From DSBN01 sp041686355 (lineage in GTDB: Bacteria > Spirochaetota > Spirochaetia > DSM-16054 > Sediminispirochaetaceae), in NCBI GenBank assembly GCA_041686355.1, contig JAWLDZ010000005.1, positions 1-64,000 of the forward strand: a stretch of DNA of 64,000 nucleotides. The letters run 5' to 3'. Below are positions 35,870 to 45,437 of the stretch, one piece after another. Under the pieces are notes generated by a model that saw only the letters and a list, made by a program, of their open reading frames with translations, searched no databases and had not been told where the DNA came from. Position numbers and translations under genes: made by a program. How positions within the stretch are numbered: position 1 is the first letter of the stretch; each line of letters starts with the position of its first letter.

Positions 35870-37293
35870 CCTACCGCTCCTTCCATTTCCAGTTGAATCA
35901 GCCGGTTGAGTTCTACCGCGTATTCCATCGGGAGCTCCTTCGCAAACTCTTCAATAAAGCCGTTCACGATCATAAACAGGGCCTCTTCCTCGGCAATTCC
36001 TCTGCTCATCAAATAAAACAGGGCTTCGTCGCTTATCTTACCTACGCTTGCCTCATGGGCCACGTTCACCTGACGGTTCTCTTGCACATCGATAGTCGGA
36101 TAGGTATCCGAACGAGATCGGTCATCAAGCAGCAGGGCATCACAATTCACATTGGAGGTCACATCACTGGCCCCGGGAAGTATTTTAACCAGACCGCGAT
36201 AAGAGCTGCGTCCGCCGTTGTGGGAAATCGACTTAGCGGTAATTGAAGAGGATGTATGAGGGGCGGCATGAATTACCTTAGCCCCCGCATCCTGGCGCTG
36301 GATATCATTCGCATATCCAATTGAGAGAACCCGACCCCGTGCCCCTTCTCCTACCAGCGAGACCGCGGGGTATTTCATGGTGGTCCGGGCACCCAGATTA
36401 CCGTCCATCCATTCTACTTTGGCATCCTTATGGGCAACAGCCCTTTGGGTAACCAGGTTCAACACATTGTTCGACCAGTTTTGGATAGTGGTGTACCGAA
36501 GGGACGCCCCTTCCATGGCAAACAATTCGATCACACCGGTATGAAAGGAATCGCTGGAGTATACCGGGGCCGTACAACCCTCTATGTAATGAACAGAGGC
36601 ACCCTTATCGGCAATAATTAACGTCCGCTCAAACTGGCCCATACTTTCGGCATTGATCCGGAAGTAGGCCTGTAAAGGGATATCCACTTTTACTCCAGGG
36701 GGAACATAGATAAAGCTCCCCCCCGACCATGCGGCCGAGTTAAGTGCGGCAAACTTATTGTCATCCATAGGTACCTGGCTAGCAAAGTAGCGTCGAAACA
36801 ACTCTTCATGCTGCTGCAGGCCTGAATCGATGTCCATGAAAATCACACCCTGCTTTTCAAGCTCTTCCTGCATGTGATGATAGACCACCTCTGATTCAAA
36901 TTGAGCTGAAGCGCCGGCTAAAAATTTCTTCTCAGCTTCAGGAACTCCAAGCTTGTCGAAGGTTTCCTTAATATGCTCAGGAACATCATCCCAATCGTTA
37001 AACTGTTTGTCCGTTGCCCGGGCATAGTAAAAAAGATTATCATAGTTGATTGAGGAGAAAACTGAGGCATCTATCCACTGTGGATCGGGCATCCTATAAA
37101 AGGTCGCCAGAGCTTCGAGCCTGAAATCCAGCATCCATTGCGGTTCATTTTTCATTTTCGAAATTTCCCTGACCACATCTTCACTTAAGCCGCGGGTAGC
37201 AGACTCCATGTAGTCGGAGGATGCCTTAAAACCATACAGCTCTTCATAGTCACTGTTGATGCTGCTTAAATGTTCTCGCTGCGTATTATTCAT
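35866..37293 (-). CDS. sufB: Fe-S cluster assembly protein SufB
   Basis: This 475-residue scaffold is recognised by SSINYDNLFYYARATDK, YFRINAESMGQFERTLI, EGCTAPVYSSDSFHTGVIE and NSNCD-type C-terminal motifs (VNCDALLLDDRSRSDTYP). The start at 37293 (MNNTQREHLSS) has GGAG 9 nt upstream, 14 nt after sufC. Confidence 0.96.
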   Translation of the reverse strand: MNNTQREHLSSINSDYEELYGFKASSDYMESATRGLSEDVVREISKMKNEPQWMLDFRLEALATFYRMPDPQWIDASVFSSINYDNLFYYARATDKQFNDWDDVPEHIKETFDKLGVPEAEKKFLAGASAQFESEVVYHHMQEELEKQGVIFMDIDSGLQQHEELFRRYFASQVPMDDNKFAALNSAAWSGGSFIYVPPGVKVDIPLQAYFRINAESMGQFERTLIIADKGASVHYIEGCTAPVYSSDSFHTGVIELFAMEGASLRYTTIQNWSNNVLNLVTQRAVAHKDAKVEWMDGNLGARTTMKYPAVSLVGEGARGRVLSIGYANDIQRQDAGAKVIHAAPHTSSSITAKSISHNGGRSSYRGLVKILPGASDVTSNVNCDALLLDDRSRSDTYPTIDVQENRQVNVAHEASVGKISDEALFYLMSRGIAEEEALFMIVNGFIEEFAKELPMEYAVELNRLIQLEMEGAVG

Positions 37294-37306
37294 ATTGCAT
37301 AACTCC

Positions 37307-38059
37307 TTAGTGGACAGCCGCTTCGAAGCCTTCACTGTGGATAAACCGACTCAACTCTACCCCGCCGCTGCGTACAAGCTTGCCGGCCTGCATGATATGC
37401 ACATAATCCGGAGTTATATAGTCTAAAATTCGATCGTAATGACTTATGATCAGTAATGATCTTCCCTCACTGGTTTTTTCTCTTATATTGGAAAACAGCA
37501 GTTTAAGAGCATCAATATCTAATCCGGAGTCCGTCTCATCAAGGATGGCTAAACTCGGCTTCAGCAGATTCAGCTGCAGAACTTCCATGCGTTTCTTCTC
37601 CCCTCCGGAGAACCCCTCATGCAATGAGCGGCCTAGGAAGGATTTTGGAATTTCAAGCTCGCCCATCAATCCGCGGAGCTCCTTTTGAAACTCTCTTACA
37701 CTGATCTCTTCATTCCTTCGAGCTTCGGTTGCCTTCTTCAGAAAGGTTGCCACCGCTAGCCCTGGAATCGCAGCTGGATATTGGAAGGCTAGATACAGGC
37801 CTGCTCTGGCACGCTCGTCGGGCTTCATCGCCAGCAGATCTTTATCGTGGAATTGAACTGAACCGGCGGTTATTGTATGATGGGGATGACCCATCAAGGC
37901 GTGGGCCAGAGTTGATTTTCCTGAACCGTTAGTGCCCATCAGCATATGGATCTCACCGGGATTGATATCCAGGTCGACTCCGTTTAAGATTTGTTTTTTC
38001 TGTTCCTCCGCAGGGTCATACACTGTAGAGGCCAGATTGCGAATTGTAAGTAGTGGCAT
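37307..38059 (-). CDS. sufC: SufC ATPase
   Basis: This 250-residue ABC ATPase energises SufBD. Walker A is GTNGSGKSTLAHALMGHP, the signature is FSGGEKKRMEVLQ and Walker B LAILDETDSGLD. It is first in the sufC-B-D-U-T operon. A weak promoter (TTGCTT, 16 bases, TATTTT) is visible about 50-80 nt upstream. Confidence 0.97.
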   Translation of the reverse strand: MPLLTIRNLASTVYDPAEEQKKQILNGVDLDINPGEIHMLMGTNGSGKSTLAHALMGHPHHTITAGSVQFHDKDLLAMKPDERARAGLYLAFQYPAAIPGLAVATFLKKATEARRNEEISVREFQKELRGLMGELEIPKSFLGRSLHEGFSGGEKKRMEVLQLNLLKPSLAILDETDSGLDIDALKLLFSNIREKTSEGRSLLIISHYDRILDYITPDYVHIMQAGKLVRSGGVELSRFIHSEGFEAAVH

Positions 38060-38186
38060 GGTTAACTCCGTATGTGTTACGTATTCACTACTAAAATACT
38101 AACCTTTGAAGAAAAAGCAAAGCCCCGGAAGCTTCAGAAAGGGCAATTCCTCTTCTTTTTACTCTATTATTCCGGCACGAGATAGC

Positions 38187-39059
38187 TTAGACATCAACAC
38201 CAAATACAGAGCGAATGACAAATCCGATAATAAATGAAATAAATGCAACCCCCAGACTGATGGCAGCCATTTCTCCGAAGCGATGCAAGAAGTTGTAATC
38301 CTTGGCAACAGAAATATAAAAATTGAAAACAAGTATAATTAATAGTCCCACTCCAAGGGTAACCGGCAGTGCAATTTGATACAGTGGAAACAGGAAGAAG
38401 GGTACTATAAGTAAAAAAACGGTTCCGATATACGCTGCACCGGTATATAAAGAAGATCGTAAGGCTCGGCTATGTTTGCCCTCAGACTTTTTAGAGAGAT
38501 ACTCTGAGGCAGCCATCGATAACGCAGCCGCAATCCCCGTAATCAATCCAACCACTGCAATGAGACGGTTGTTTTGTAATGCAAAGGACAGTCCTGCCAG
38601 GGTTCCGGTTAACTCGACGAGGGCATCATTCAGACCCAGCACAATTGAACCAACATACGAGAGTCGCTCTTCCTCTATGATATTAATTAAGGCCTTTTCA
38701 TGGGAATCTTCGTCCTCAATGATTTTTTTGGCCGGTGGAATGTATTCTTGGATTTTCTGGTAATTAATTTGAGCGGTTTCTTCTCCCAGTTCCATCAGCT
38801 TGACTCCGAAGGTGAGTCCAAACACTCGTGCGATCAACATATAAAACCAAATTTTGAGGCGCCTAGGTTTGAGTTCTACACCTGTGTACTCCCGCCAGAA
38901 TTCATAATGCTGGTACTCCTCACTGCTTATTTTTTGGAGGGTTACCCTGTTCCGACGGTCTTTTTGTCTAGTTGATAGTTTATTGTATATGAAATACTCG
39001 GTAATCTCATTTTTTTGTGCTTTTAAGAGCTCTTCTCTTATTGGACTTATATCAATCAT
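38187..39059 (-). CDS. Er-VIT1 family protein: ferritin-like domain fused to VIT1/CCC1 iron transporter
   Basis: This is a 290-residue protein. The N-terminal 140 residues form a rubrerythrin/ferritin-like helical bundle with metal-binding acids and His in KNEITEYFIYNKLS, SSEEYQHYEFW, LMELGEETAQ and DEDSHEKAL. The rest is a VIT1-type membrane domain with about five helices (LGLNDALVELTGTLAG, MAASEYLSKKSEG). Related proteins export Fe(II) or Mn(II). It lies 127 nt downstream of sufC, a sensible neighbour for iron handling. Direction of transport is inferred. Confidence 0.85.
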   Translation of the reverse strand: MIDISPIREELLKAQKNEITEYFIYNKLSTRQKDRRNRVTLQKISSEEYQHYEFWREYTGVELKPRRLKIWFYMLIARVFGLTFGVKLMELGEETAQINYQKIQEYIPPAKKIIEDEDSHEKALINIIEEERLSYVGSIVLGLNDALVELTGTLAGLSFALQNNRLIAVVGLITGIAAALSMAASEYLSKKSEGKHSRALRSSLYTGAAYIGTVFLLIVPFFLFPLYQIALPVTLGVGLLIILVFNFYISVAKDYNFLHRFGEMAAISLGVAFISFIIGFVIRSVFGVDV

Positions 39060-39077
39060 TCACATACCCTCTATACT

Positions 39078-41678
39078 TTAGGTAAGACTGTGTTCAATAT
39101 ATTCGAGCAAAGTCAATCTATCAACCGGTTTACTGAGGATTCCCGCTACATTTACATCACCGAGTTGCTGCTCTATCTCTTCAAGACTTCTTCCGGAGAT
39201 AATAAGCACAGGTATCTCAGCGGTATTCGCATCTTGAGACAGTTCACGGATAATACTAATACCATTTTTTTTAGGCAGCTGTAGATCGAGAACAGCAATC
39301 CGCGGAAGCTCTTCAACGATCAGTGCCAGAGCCCGTTCTCCATCCTTGGCCTCGATTACTTCGTAACCCTCTTTGTACAATATCCGTTTCAAAAACATTC
39401 GGCTGATATTATCATCTTCGGCGATGACTATTTTCGCAGTAGTCTTTGGGGGTCTACTCTTTGCCGTAGTTTCGCGAGACTTCTTGATACTTCTCTCTAC
39501 CTGGTCGGCCAGATTAGCCATCGATGGAATCGGCTTAGTCACATACTCATCAGCACCGGCTCGGTAGCAGCGCTCCCGGTCGGTCGACATAGCATAGGCG
39601 GTCATAGCGATGACCGGCACTTGCCTTCCCGCTTCGCCGGCCTCAGTACGCAGTTTTTTTATGGCTTCGTATCCGTCCATAATCGGCATTTGAATATCCA
39701 TCAGCACGGCGTCTATCTTAACGGAAGAGAGGAGATACTGTTCTACCGCCTCTTTTCCATTGCGGCACTTTATAAGCTGCCACTTCTTCTTTGTAAAAAA
39801 ATCACTTAAGACCTTCATATTTACATCGTTGTCCTCAGCTATCAGGATAGTGGGCAGATTGTGATCAAGCTCTTCAGTTTCACCAGCGGTATTGACCTCA
39901 TCAACCGCCGAGGCTCCCTTCGCACGATTGCTGCGACTCTCTTTGTGCAGGCCAGGGGACGGGTCAAAAATTTCCTGAAGCATTGTAAGAAGTTCCGCCC
40001 GACTGTAGGGCTTCTCAATTACCCGCCGCAGATTATGATGGGATAGCCGCCCGCGTAAGTCGGCACATTCCGGTGGATAAGAGGAAACTACCACCGGAAT
40101 ACGTGCGAGGAGGGGGTCATTGTCAAATTGAGTGAGCAGAGCCTCCATCTGCCTGCCCTCCCCGGAAATAAGTACCAACTGCTTTTCCGGTAGATCAACT
40201 GCGGTCAGCTGTTCCTTTAATAAGGCAAGGTGCTCCGCATCCAGCTCTTTAACCGGTATATTGAGAAGCGACACATCCATATCTTCCAGATACATAGTTG
40301 TTACCCGTCGGGAAAAGTCATGCGCTTCGGCGAGGACCACCTGCTTCACGGGTACATCCTCCTGTCCCGTTTTATTCACAGCAGCCTCACGGCTCACCGG
40401 CAGGTCAATCACAAAAGAGAACGTACTGCCCTTCCCCTCCACCGAATCTACAGAGATACCCCCCCCCATCATTTCAACCAATTTTGCACTAATGGACAGG
40501 CCAAGCCCCGTCCCGCCAAACTTACGGGTGGTCGCATCATCGGCCTGGGTAAAGGTTTTGAATAGATGCTTAATTGAGGAGGCGGGAATACCGATACCGG
40601 TATCGCGACAGACAAACTTAAGCCTTTCCGTCCCCGCCGCTCCACCAGCTTCACGGACTATTTGAACCCGGATATCCCCTTTATCGGTAAACTTAACCGC
40701 GTTGCCCAGCAGATTGAACAGAATCTGTTTCAGCCGCAAGGGATCGCCTATCAGCCGCTCCGGTATAACGGGATCCACAGCTGCCACCAGCTCAATGCCC
40801 TTACGCCAGGCGCTTACACTCAAAAGTCGAGCAGCACTAGTTATAACCTCTGAGGGATCAAATTCGATATTCTGCAGCGAGAGTTTCTTAGCCTCAATTT
40901 TGGACAAGTCAAGGATATCATTTAGAATGCTCAATAAGTTATCAGCAGAGGACTTTGCCAGTTTTAGATGATCCAACTGCTCCGGCGGCAGTTGCGCCAT
41001 CATCGCAATTTCCAACATGCCCATGATGCCGTTCATCGGAGTTCTGATTTCATGACTCATATTGGCTAAAAACCTGCTTTTTGCACGGCTGGCCAACTCA
41101 GCTTCCTCTTTGGCTGCTTGCAACTGCTTCTGGACTTCCACCATTTCATTGATATCCATCACAGCCATAAAAATGCTCAGACCCTGCTGCGCGTCTTTTA
41201 TGGTAGTGCTCTGAAGCCTTACAAAAAAGCTGTTGCTTTCAGGTTTAATAAAGCGTATTTCCTGGGGCTTTCCCTTCCCGTATTTGAGTATATCCTGAAA
41301 ATGAAAATAAAAAGCATCCTGGTCTTCCGGATAAATAAAATCTGTGAGTTTACTGCCGGAGCTTGCAGCACTAGTACGGCCAAGCATATGCTCCGCCGCA
41401 TAATTCATCTCCCGTATAAAGCCCTCTTTATCTAAGGTAAAATACCCCACTGGAGCGAGATTAAAGAGTGTAGTATACTTTGCACGCTCTTGCTGTAGGT
41501 TTTGCTGGGAAAGCTTCAATTCATCATTCTGCAATTCCAGCTCAATCTGGTGCACTTGCAGTTCGTGGAGCAGCTCCTCGCTGGAATAGTTCGAATAGCG
41601 CTGCAGCTGCCCGCCCTGCTCTTCCAGGAAGTTTTCAGCCTTGGCCCGAAAGTCTTCTGTGTATGCTTTCCCTTCCAT
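39078..41678 (-). CDS. hybrid sensor histidine kinase: PAS, HisKA, HATPase, three receiver-like domains
   Basis: This is an 866-residue cytoplasmic kinase. A coiled-coil start (EELLHELQVHQIELELQ) leads to a PAS domain (about 65-180) and HisKA with His209 in NMSHEIRTPMNG. The HATPase region has ILFNLLGNAVKFTDKG and GTGLGLSISAKLVEMMGG. A first receiver-like domain (about 447-570) lacks the acidic pocket and is probably non-phosphorylatable. Two intact receivers follow: ILIAEDNDVN...LMDIQMPIMDG (about 605-725) and IVIAEDDNIS...VLDLQLPKKNG (about 748-866). It starts 11 nt after the CheB-CheR gene and is presumably its partner. Confidence 0.92.
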   Translation of the reverse strand: MEGKAYTEDFRAKAENFLEEQGGQLQRYSNYSSEELLHELQVHQIELELQNDELKLSQQNLQQERAKYTTLFNLAPVGYFTLDKEGFIREMNYAAEHMLGRTSAASSGSKLTDFIYPEDQDAFYFHFQDILKYGKGKPQEIRFIKPESNSFFVRLQSTTIKDAQQGLSIFMAVMDINEMVEVQKQLQAAKEEAELASRAKSRFLANMSHEIRTPMNGIMGMLEIAMMAQLPPEQLDHLKLAKSSADNLLSILNDILDLSKIEAKKLSLQNIEFDPSEVITSAARLLSVSAWRKGIELVAAVDPVIPERLIGDPLRLKQILFNLLGNAVKFTDKGDIRVQIVREAGGAAGTERLKFVCRDTGIGIPASSIKHLFKTFTQADDATTRKFGGTGLGLSISAKLVEMMGGGISVDSVEGKGSTFSFVIDLPVSREAAVNKTGQEDVPVKQVVLAEAHDFSRRVTTMYLEDMDVSLLNIPVKELDAEHLALLKEQLTAVDLPEKQLVLISGEGRQMEALLTQFDNDPLLARIPVVVSSYPPECADLRGRLSHHNLRRVIEKPYSRAELLTMLQEIFDPSPGLHKESRSNRAKGASAVDEVNTAGETEELDHNLPTILIAEDNDVNMKVLSDFFTKKKWQLIKCRNGKEAVEQYLLSSVKIDAVLMDIQMPIMDGYEAIKKLRTEAGEAGRQVPVIAMTAYAMSTDRERCYRAGADEYVTKPIPSMANLADQVERSIKKSRETTAKSRPPKTTAKIVIAEDDNISRMFLKRILYKEGYEVIEAKDGERALALIVEELPRIAVLDLQLPKKNGISIIRELSQDANTAEIPVLIISGRSLEEIEQQLGDVNVAGILSKPVDRLTLLEYIEHSLT

Positions 41679-41689
41679 CCTGTTTCTCC

Positions 41690-44587
41690 CTATTTCTCCT
41701 GCTGAATACTGAACACCGCTCCCTCTACATCTCCGTTGGTTTCAGAGAAAAGCGGTGCACCGCTGATACGCAGATTGATTTTACTTCCATCGGGCTTTTC
41801 GATGGAGTGCGCATAATCATAGACAGGTTCATGGGTCTGCATAATTTTACTAAAAGGCAAATCCTCAACCGCTATTTCATGTCCTTCAGAGTCGGTAATT
41901 TTCCATCCCCGGTCGCCAAAACCTCGCTGCAGTATCTCTTCTCGATCGATGCCGAATACCTCTGCTGCTTTTTGATTGGCAAACACAATATTTCCCTGTT
42001 GATCAACCATTGTTTTCGCTATAGGACTGTTTTCGAGAATTCTCATAAGCAGGTCGCGTTCCTGCTCAAGTTTTTCTTCAAAACGCTTTTTTTCATCGGT
42101 ATCTACAAAGGTAATTACTATGCCTTCCACTACATTATTTACAGTTCGGTAGGGTAAAATTCTCATTAAAAACCACTTTCCGGTTTTACTGACAATTTCT
42201 TTTTCCACCGGCACTAAACTCATCAGCACTCTGTTGATATCATCCATAAACTCCTGCCCCTCAATATTGCGGGTGATATGTTCAATTGGGCGACCGACAT
42301 CCATCTCCATAATATTGATGACCTCGGTAACTGCAGGGGTGTACTTTCTAATCTTAAATTCCTTATCCAGAAACACCATCCCGATATCCGTATTATTAAG
42401 GAAGTTCTTTACATCGTTGTTGGCTTCCGATAGCTCCTCAATCTTATTCTGGTATTCCGCATTTACCGTATATAGTTCCTCATTCACCGACTGCAGTTCC
42501 TCATTGGTGCTCTGCAGTTCCTCATTCGAGGCAATCAGCTCTTCGTTCGTAGCCTGGAGTTCTTCATTGGATGTTTCAAGCTCCTCAATTGTTGCCTGCA
42601 GATTTTCCTTTGTGAACTGCAACTCCTGCTCTAAATCAGCAATCATTTTATTCTGCTGATCATCAAGCGTGGTTTTCTCTTGCCCCTCGGGCTTAAAGGT
42701 TCGCCCCGTATGGTCTTCAAGCATAACTAAAAAGTAGCCCACCGGGCTGTTTTGGCGATCAAGAACCGGCCTGACCGACAAGTCGACATAGCGTATGCTC
42801 TGTCCATCCTGAAGTGAAAGGTCTCTATAGGTAATAGGGCCATCTTCTTTCAGCGATTTATGCACCGCCGTACTGACCGCCGCCTTTATGCCGTGGGGCA
42901 GCATATCCAGAACATTCAGGGATATTTTACCAGTTGGGATTTTCATAAAATCAGTAGCTTCACGACATACATGAATAAGGGATAGGTTGCGATCGATCAG
43001 AAGCGCGGGGGGTACATACTCATGGATCAGAAAATCATAAGCACTCTCTAAAATATCATCACTGCCGCTTTTATGAGCATAGATTTTCTCAGGGAACCGT
43101 TCACGCTTCTTCTTATTCGGCTGAAGGGGAGGAACAAAGTAGTCGGATATCCGGGACTGCTGAGACTTTTGCTTACACTGATAAATCTTCCACTTTGTAT
43201 CGATATATGCAAAAGCCCCGCTCAGCTCCCCTACCGTTTCGCTGGAACCCAAAAACAGATACCCGTTTTTCTTAATTGAAAAATGAAAAGCACTCAGTAC
43301 CCGCTGTTGGATTTCAGGCTTTAAATAAATCAGCATATTGCGGCAGGTGACCATATCGATTGCCGAAAAAGGCGGATCCTGCATCACATTATGATTGGCA
43401 AAAATCACCATTCGACGAATCTCCGGATTTACTTGAAAGGTGTTTTCCTTCTTAGTAAAAAATTTTTGCAGCCGCTCCTGATTCACGTCAGTCACAATAC
43501 TCTCCGGATACACTCCTAAACCGGCATATTCAATGCTCTCGCGGTCTATATCCGTAGCAAATATCTTTACGTCGTAGTCTATATTCAGCTCCTGCATCTT
43601 TTCATAGAACAGAATCGCTAGGGAATAGGCCTCTTCGCCGGTAGAGCAGGCCATACACCATAAGCGCAGCTGCTGACTGTCCTGCTTCTCCTTTAATAAA
43701 TCATGTACAGCGGTCTCCTTCAGCCGATCGAAGGCTTCGGTATCACGAAAAAAGCGGGTCACTCCTATTAGAAGGTCCTTATACAAGACATGGACCTCTT
43801 TCATGGATGATTCGAGGTAGGCCGCATACTCTTCCGTCGAATCAAGCTGGTTTATGCCGATTCTGCGTTCGATCCTGCGAATGACTGTGCTGTCTTTATA
43901 GGCAGAAAAATCAACTCCCACTACATCCCGTATCCGGGACAGAATCTTCGCTATTACCGTTGAGTGCTGTTTGGCAATCTCATCATCCTTCTCTGAACTG
44001 TGGTCAAGCAGGGGATGTTGAATAATTCGTGCCAATTCTTGGGTAATGTCCTTGGGCGGCAGCACATAATCAACCATGCCGGTTGCACTGGCACTGCGCG
44101 GCATTCCGTCAAACTTGGCTGAGATATTATCCTGTGCAAAAACCAATCCCCCTGCCCCCTTGACCGCCCTGATCCCGAGAGTTCCGTCACTCCCGGTTCC
44201 GGATAAAATAATACCGATGGACCGCTCTTTCTGGTCTTCCGCCAGGGAACGCAAAAAGATGTCGATCGGCAGGTTTAAACTATGGCTATGGTCCTGTTCA
44301 GTGAGGAATAGCTTCCCATGGTATATCTTTAGATTCTTACGGGGCGGTATGAGATATACGTGGCTCACTTCAACCTCCATGCCGTCCTCGGCCCGCTTTA
44401 CTTCCATGCTTGTATATTTCGACAGAAGTTCAACCATGAGGCTTTTATAATCCGGGGACAGGTGCTGGACGACCACAAATGCTAACTGTAGATTCTCCGG
44501 TACCGCTCGAAAAAACTCCTCCAGGGCTTCCAGTCCGCCCGCTGAAGCTCCTATGCCTACAATTCGAAAAGAACCTTTATCTTCCAT
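41690..44587 (-). CDS. CheB-CheR methylesterase/methyltransferase fusion with coiled coil and PAS domains
   Basis: This is a 965-residue fusion. The CheB methylesterase domain (1-190) has the catalytic triad motifs GIGASAGGLEA (Ser15), VVQHLSPD and LSGTGSDGTLG. CheR N-terminal and catalytic domains (about 215-480) include RRIERRIG, GVTRFFRD, CSTGEEAYSLA, DIDRESIE and CRNMLIYL. A long heptad-rich helix with repeated TNEELQ/SNEELQ units lies at about 655-745, followed by two PAS domains. No kinase is fused; the downstream hybrid kinase likely supplies it. GGAG lies 5 nt before the ATG. Its target receptors are unknown. Confidence 0.94.
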   Translation of the reverse strand: MEDKGSFRIVGIGASAGGLEALEEFFRAVPENLQLAFVVVQHLSPDYKSLMVELLSKYTSMEVKRAEDGMEVEVSHVYLIPPRKNLKIYHGKLFLTEQDHSHSLNLPIDIFLRSLAEDQKERSIGIILSGTGSDGTLGIRAVKGAGGLVFAQDNISAKFDGMPRSASATGMVDYVLPPKDITQELARIIQHPLLDHSSEKDDEIAKQHSTVIAKILSRIRDVVGVDFSAYKDSTVIRRIERRIGINQLDSTEEYAAYLESSMKEVHVLYKDLLIGVTRFFRDTEAFDRLKETAVHDLLKEKQDSQQLRLWCMACSTGEEAYSLAILFYEKMQELNIDYDVKIFATDIDRESIEYAGLGVYPESIVTDVNQERLQKFFTKKENTFQVNPEIRRMVIFANHNVMQDPPFSAIDMVTCRNMLIYLKPEIQQRVLSAFHFSIKKNGYLFLGSSETVGELSGAFAYIDTKWKIYQCKQKSQQSRISDYFVPPLQPNKKKRERFPEKIYAHKSGSDDILESAYDFLIHEYVPPALLIDRNLSLIHVCREATDFMKIPTGKISLNVLDMLPHGIKAAVSTAVHKSLKEDGPITYRDLSLQDGQSIRYVDLSVRPVLDRQNSPVGYFLVMLEDHTGRTFKPEGQEKTTLDDQQNKMIADLEQELQFTKENLQATIEELETSNEELQATNEELIASNEELQSTNEELQSVNEELYTVNAEYQNKIEELSEANNDVKNFLNNTDIGMVFLDKEFKIRKYTPAVTEVINIMEMDVGRPIEHITRNIEGQEFMDDINRVLMSLVPVEKEIVSKTGKWFLMRILPYRTVNNVVEGIVITFVDTDEKKRFEEKLEQERDLLMRILENSPIAKTMVDQQGNIVFANQKAAEVFGIDREEILQRGFGDRGWKITDSEGHEIAVEDLPFSKIMQTHEPVYDYAHSIEKPDGSKINLRISGAPLFSETNGDVEGAVFSIQQEK

Positions 44588-44776
44588 TGGAAACTCCCAA
44601 TTTTCAGGTCTGTATATTGTTAGAATATACTATTATTGATTCTTTTCTTCCCGTCAAATAGATTTTGCAAATATCTGCATTCAGCTCTTACCGGGCTAGC
44701 TGGAGAGAGCAAATAGATGATAAGGCTGTTGCCGCATCTTATATAAGTCATTAAAATATCCGACAGGAGGCATCAG

Positions 44777-45220
44777 ATGGCAGGAAGAGTAGTAATCGGA
44801 ATTGACCACGGAGCGTTACATATAAAAAAGACAATAATCGAACATCTAAAACAGCGCGGCTTTGAGGTAAAGGATGTGGGGGTCTTCTCGGAAGAATCGG
44901 TCGATTATCCGGATAAAGCTGTAGATGCAGTAAAAGAGTTCCGGCAAGGCGGATACGATTTTGGAGTCGTATGCTGTGGAACGGGTATAGGTATCTCCAT
45001 CAGCGCCAACAAAATGAAGGGTATAACTTGTGCAATGCCGCAAAACAGCTTTGCCGCTCAAATGGCTCGTGAACATAATAATGTAAACTTTATCGCCTTT
45101 GGCGGTAGAATTGAATATCCCGAACCTCTCGAAAAAATCTTGGACTCCTTTATCGATGCCGAATTTGCCGGGGGGAGACATTTTCAGCGAGTAAAAAAAA
45201 TGAATAATCTGGAGATCTAG
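44777..45220 (+). CDS. RpiB/LacAB family sugar-phosphate isomerase
   Basis: This is a 147-residue protein. It has GIDHGALHIKK (conserved Asp-His, though usually DHAG), the catalytic-Cys loop CCGTGIGISISANKMKG and AREHNNVNFIAFGGR. The usual His/Asp pair after the second loop is replaced by CAMPQNSFAAQ, so the substrate may differ from ribose 5-phosphate; tetrose or other sugar phosphates are used by relatives. AGGAGG lies 6 nt before the ATG. The sequence is clear for the family, not for the substrate. Confidence 0.85.
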   Translation: MAGRVVIGIDHGALHIKKTIIEHLKQRGFEVKDVGVFSEESVDYPDKAVDAVKEFRQGGYDFGVVCCGTGIGISISANKMKGITCAMPQNSFAAQMAREHNNVNFIAFGGRIEYPEPLEKILDSFIDAEFAGGRHFQRVKKMNNLEI

Positions 45221-45230
45221 AGTGCTTAAA

Positions 45231-45329
45231 GCGACTGCATGAAGACTCGGCAGACACAAAACTATAAACAGTTTTTAATGGCAGGTTTTATCCTGTTTAC
45301 TGCTTTCGTGATGTTGGTGGGTATTTTTT
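45231..45329 (+). repeat. 99-bp end of left contig, identical to 45430-45528
   Basis: These 99 bases match exactly the first 99 bases after the N block. Identical sequence touching both edges of a gap indicates unmerged overlapping contig ends rather than a biological repeat. Both copies end or continue at a run of six Ts. The open reading frame fragment MKTRQTQNYKQFL (from 45239) here is the duplicate of the pseudogene start. Confidence 0.9.
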
Positions 45330-45429
45330 NNNNNNNNNNNNNNNNNNNNNNNNNNNNNNNNNNNNNNNNNNNNNNNNNNNNNNNNNNNNNNNNNNNNNNN
45401 NNNNNNNNNNNNNNNNNNNNNNNNNNNNN
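45330..45429. other. assembly gap (100 N) between identical flanks
   Basis: The block most likely holds no missing sequence: the flanks are the same 99 bases. A tandem duplication is the alternative. Confidence 0.9.
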
Positions 45430-45437
45430 GCGACTGC

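Noticed and set aside
42450..42660. Tandem DNA repeats inside the CheB-CheR gene
   Set aside because: They encode the ordinary TNEELQ/SNEELQ coiled-coil heptads of this family.
41690..44587. Two separate cheB and cheR genes
   Set aside because: A single uninterrupted frame carries both domains and the PAS region.
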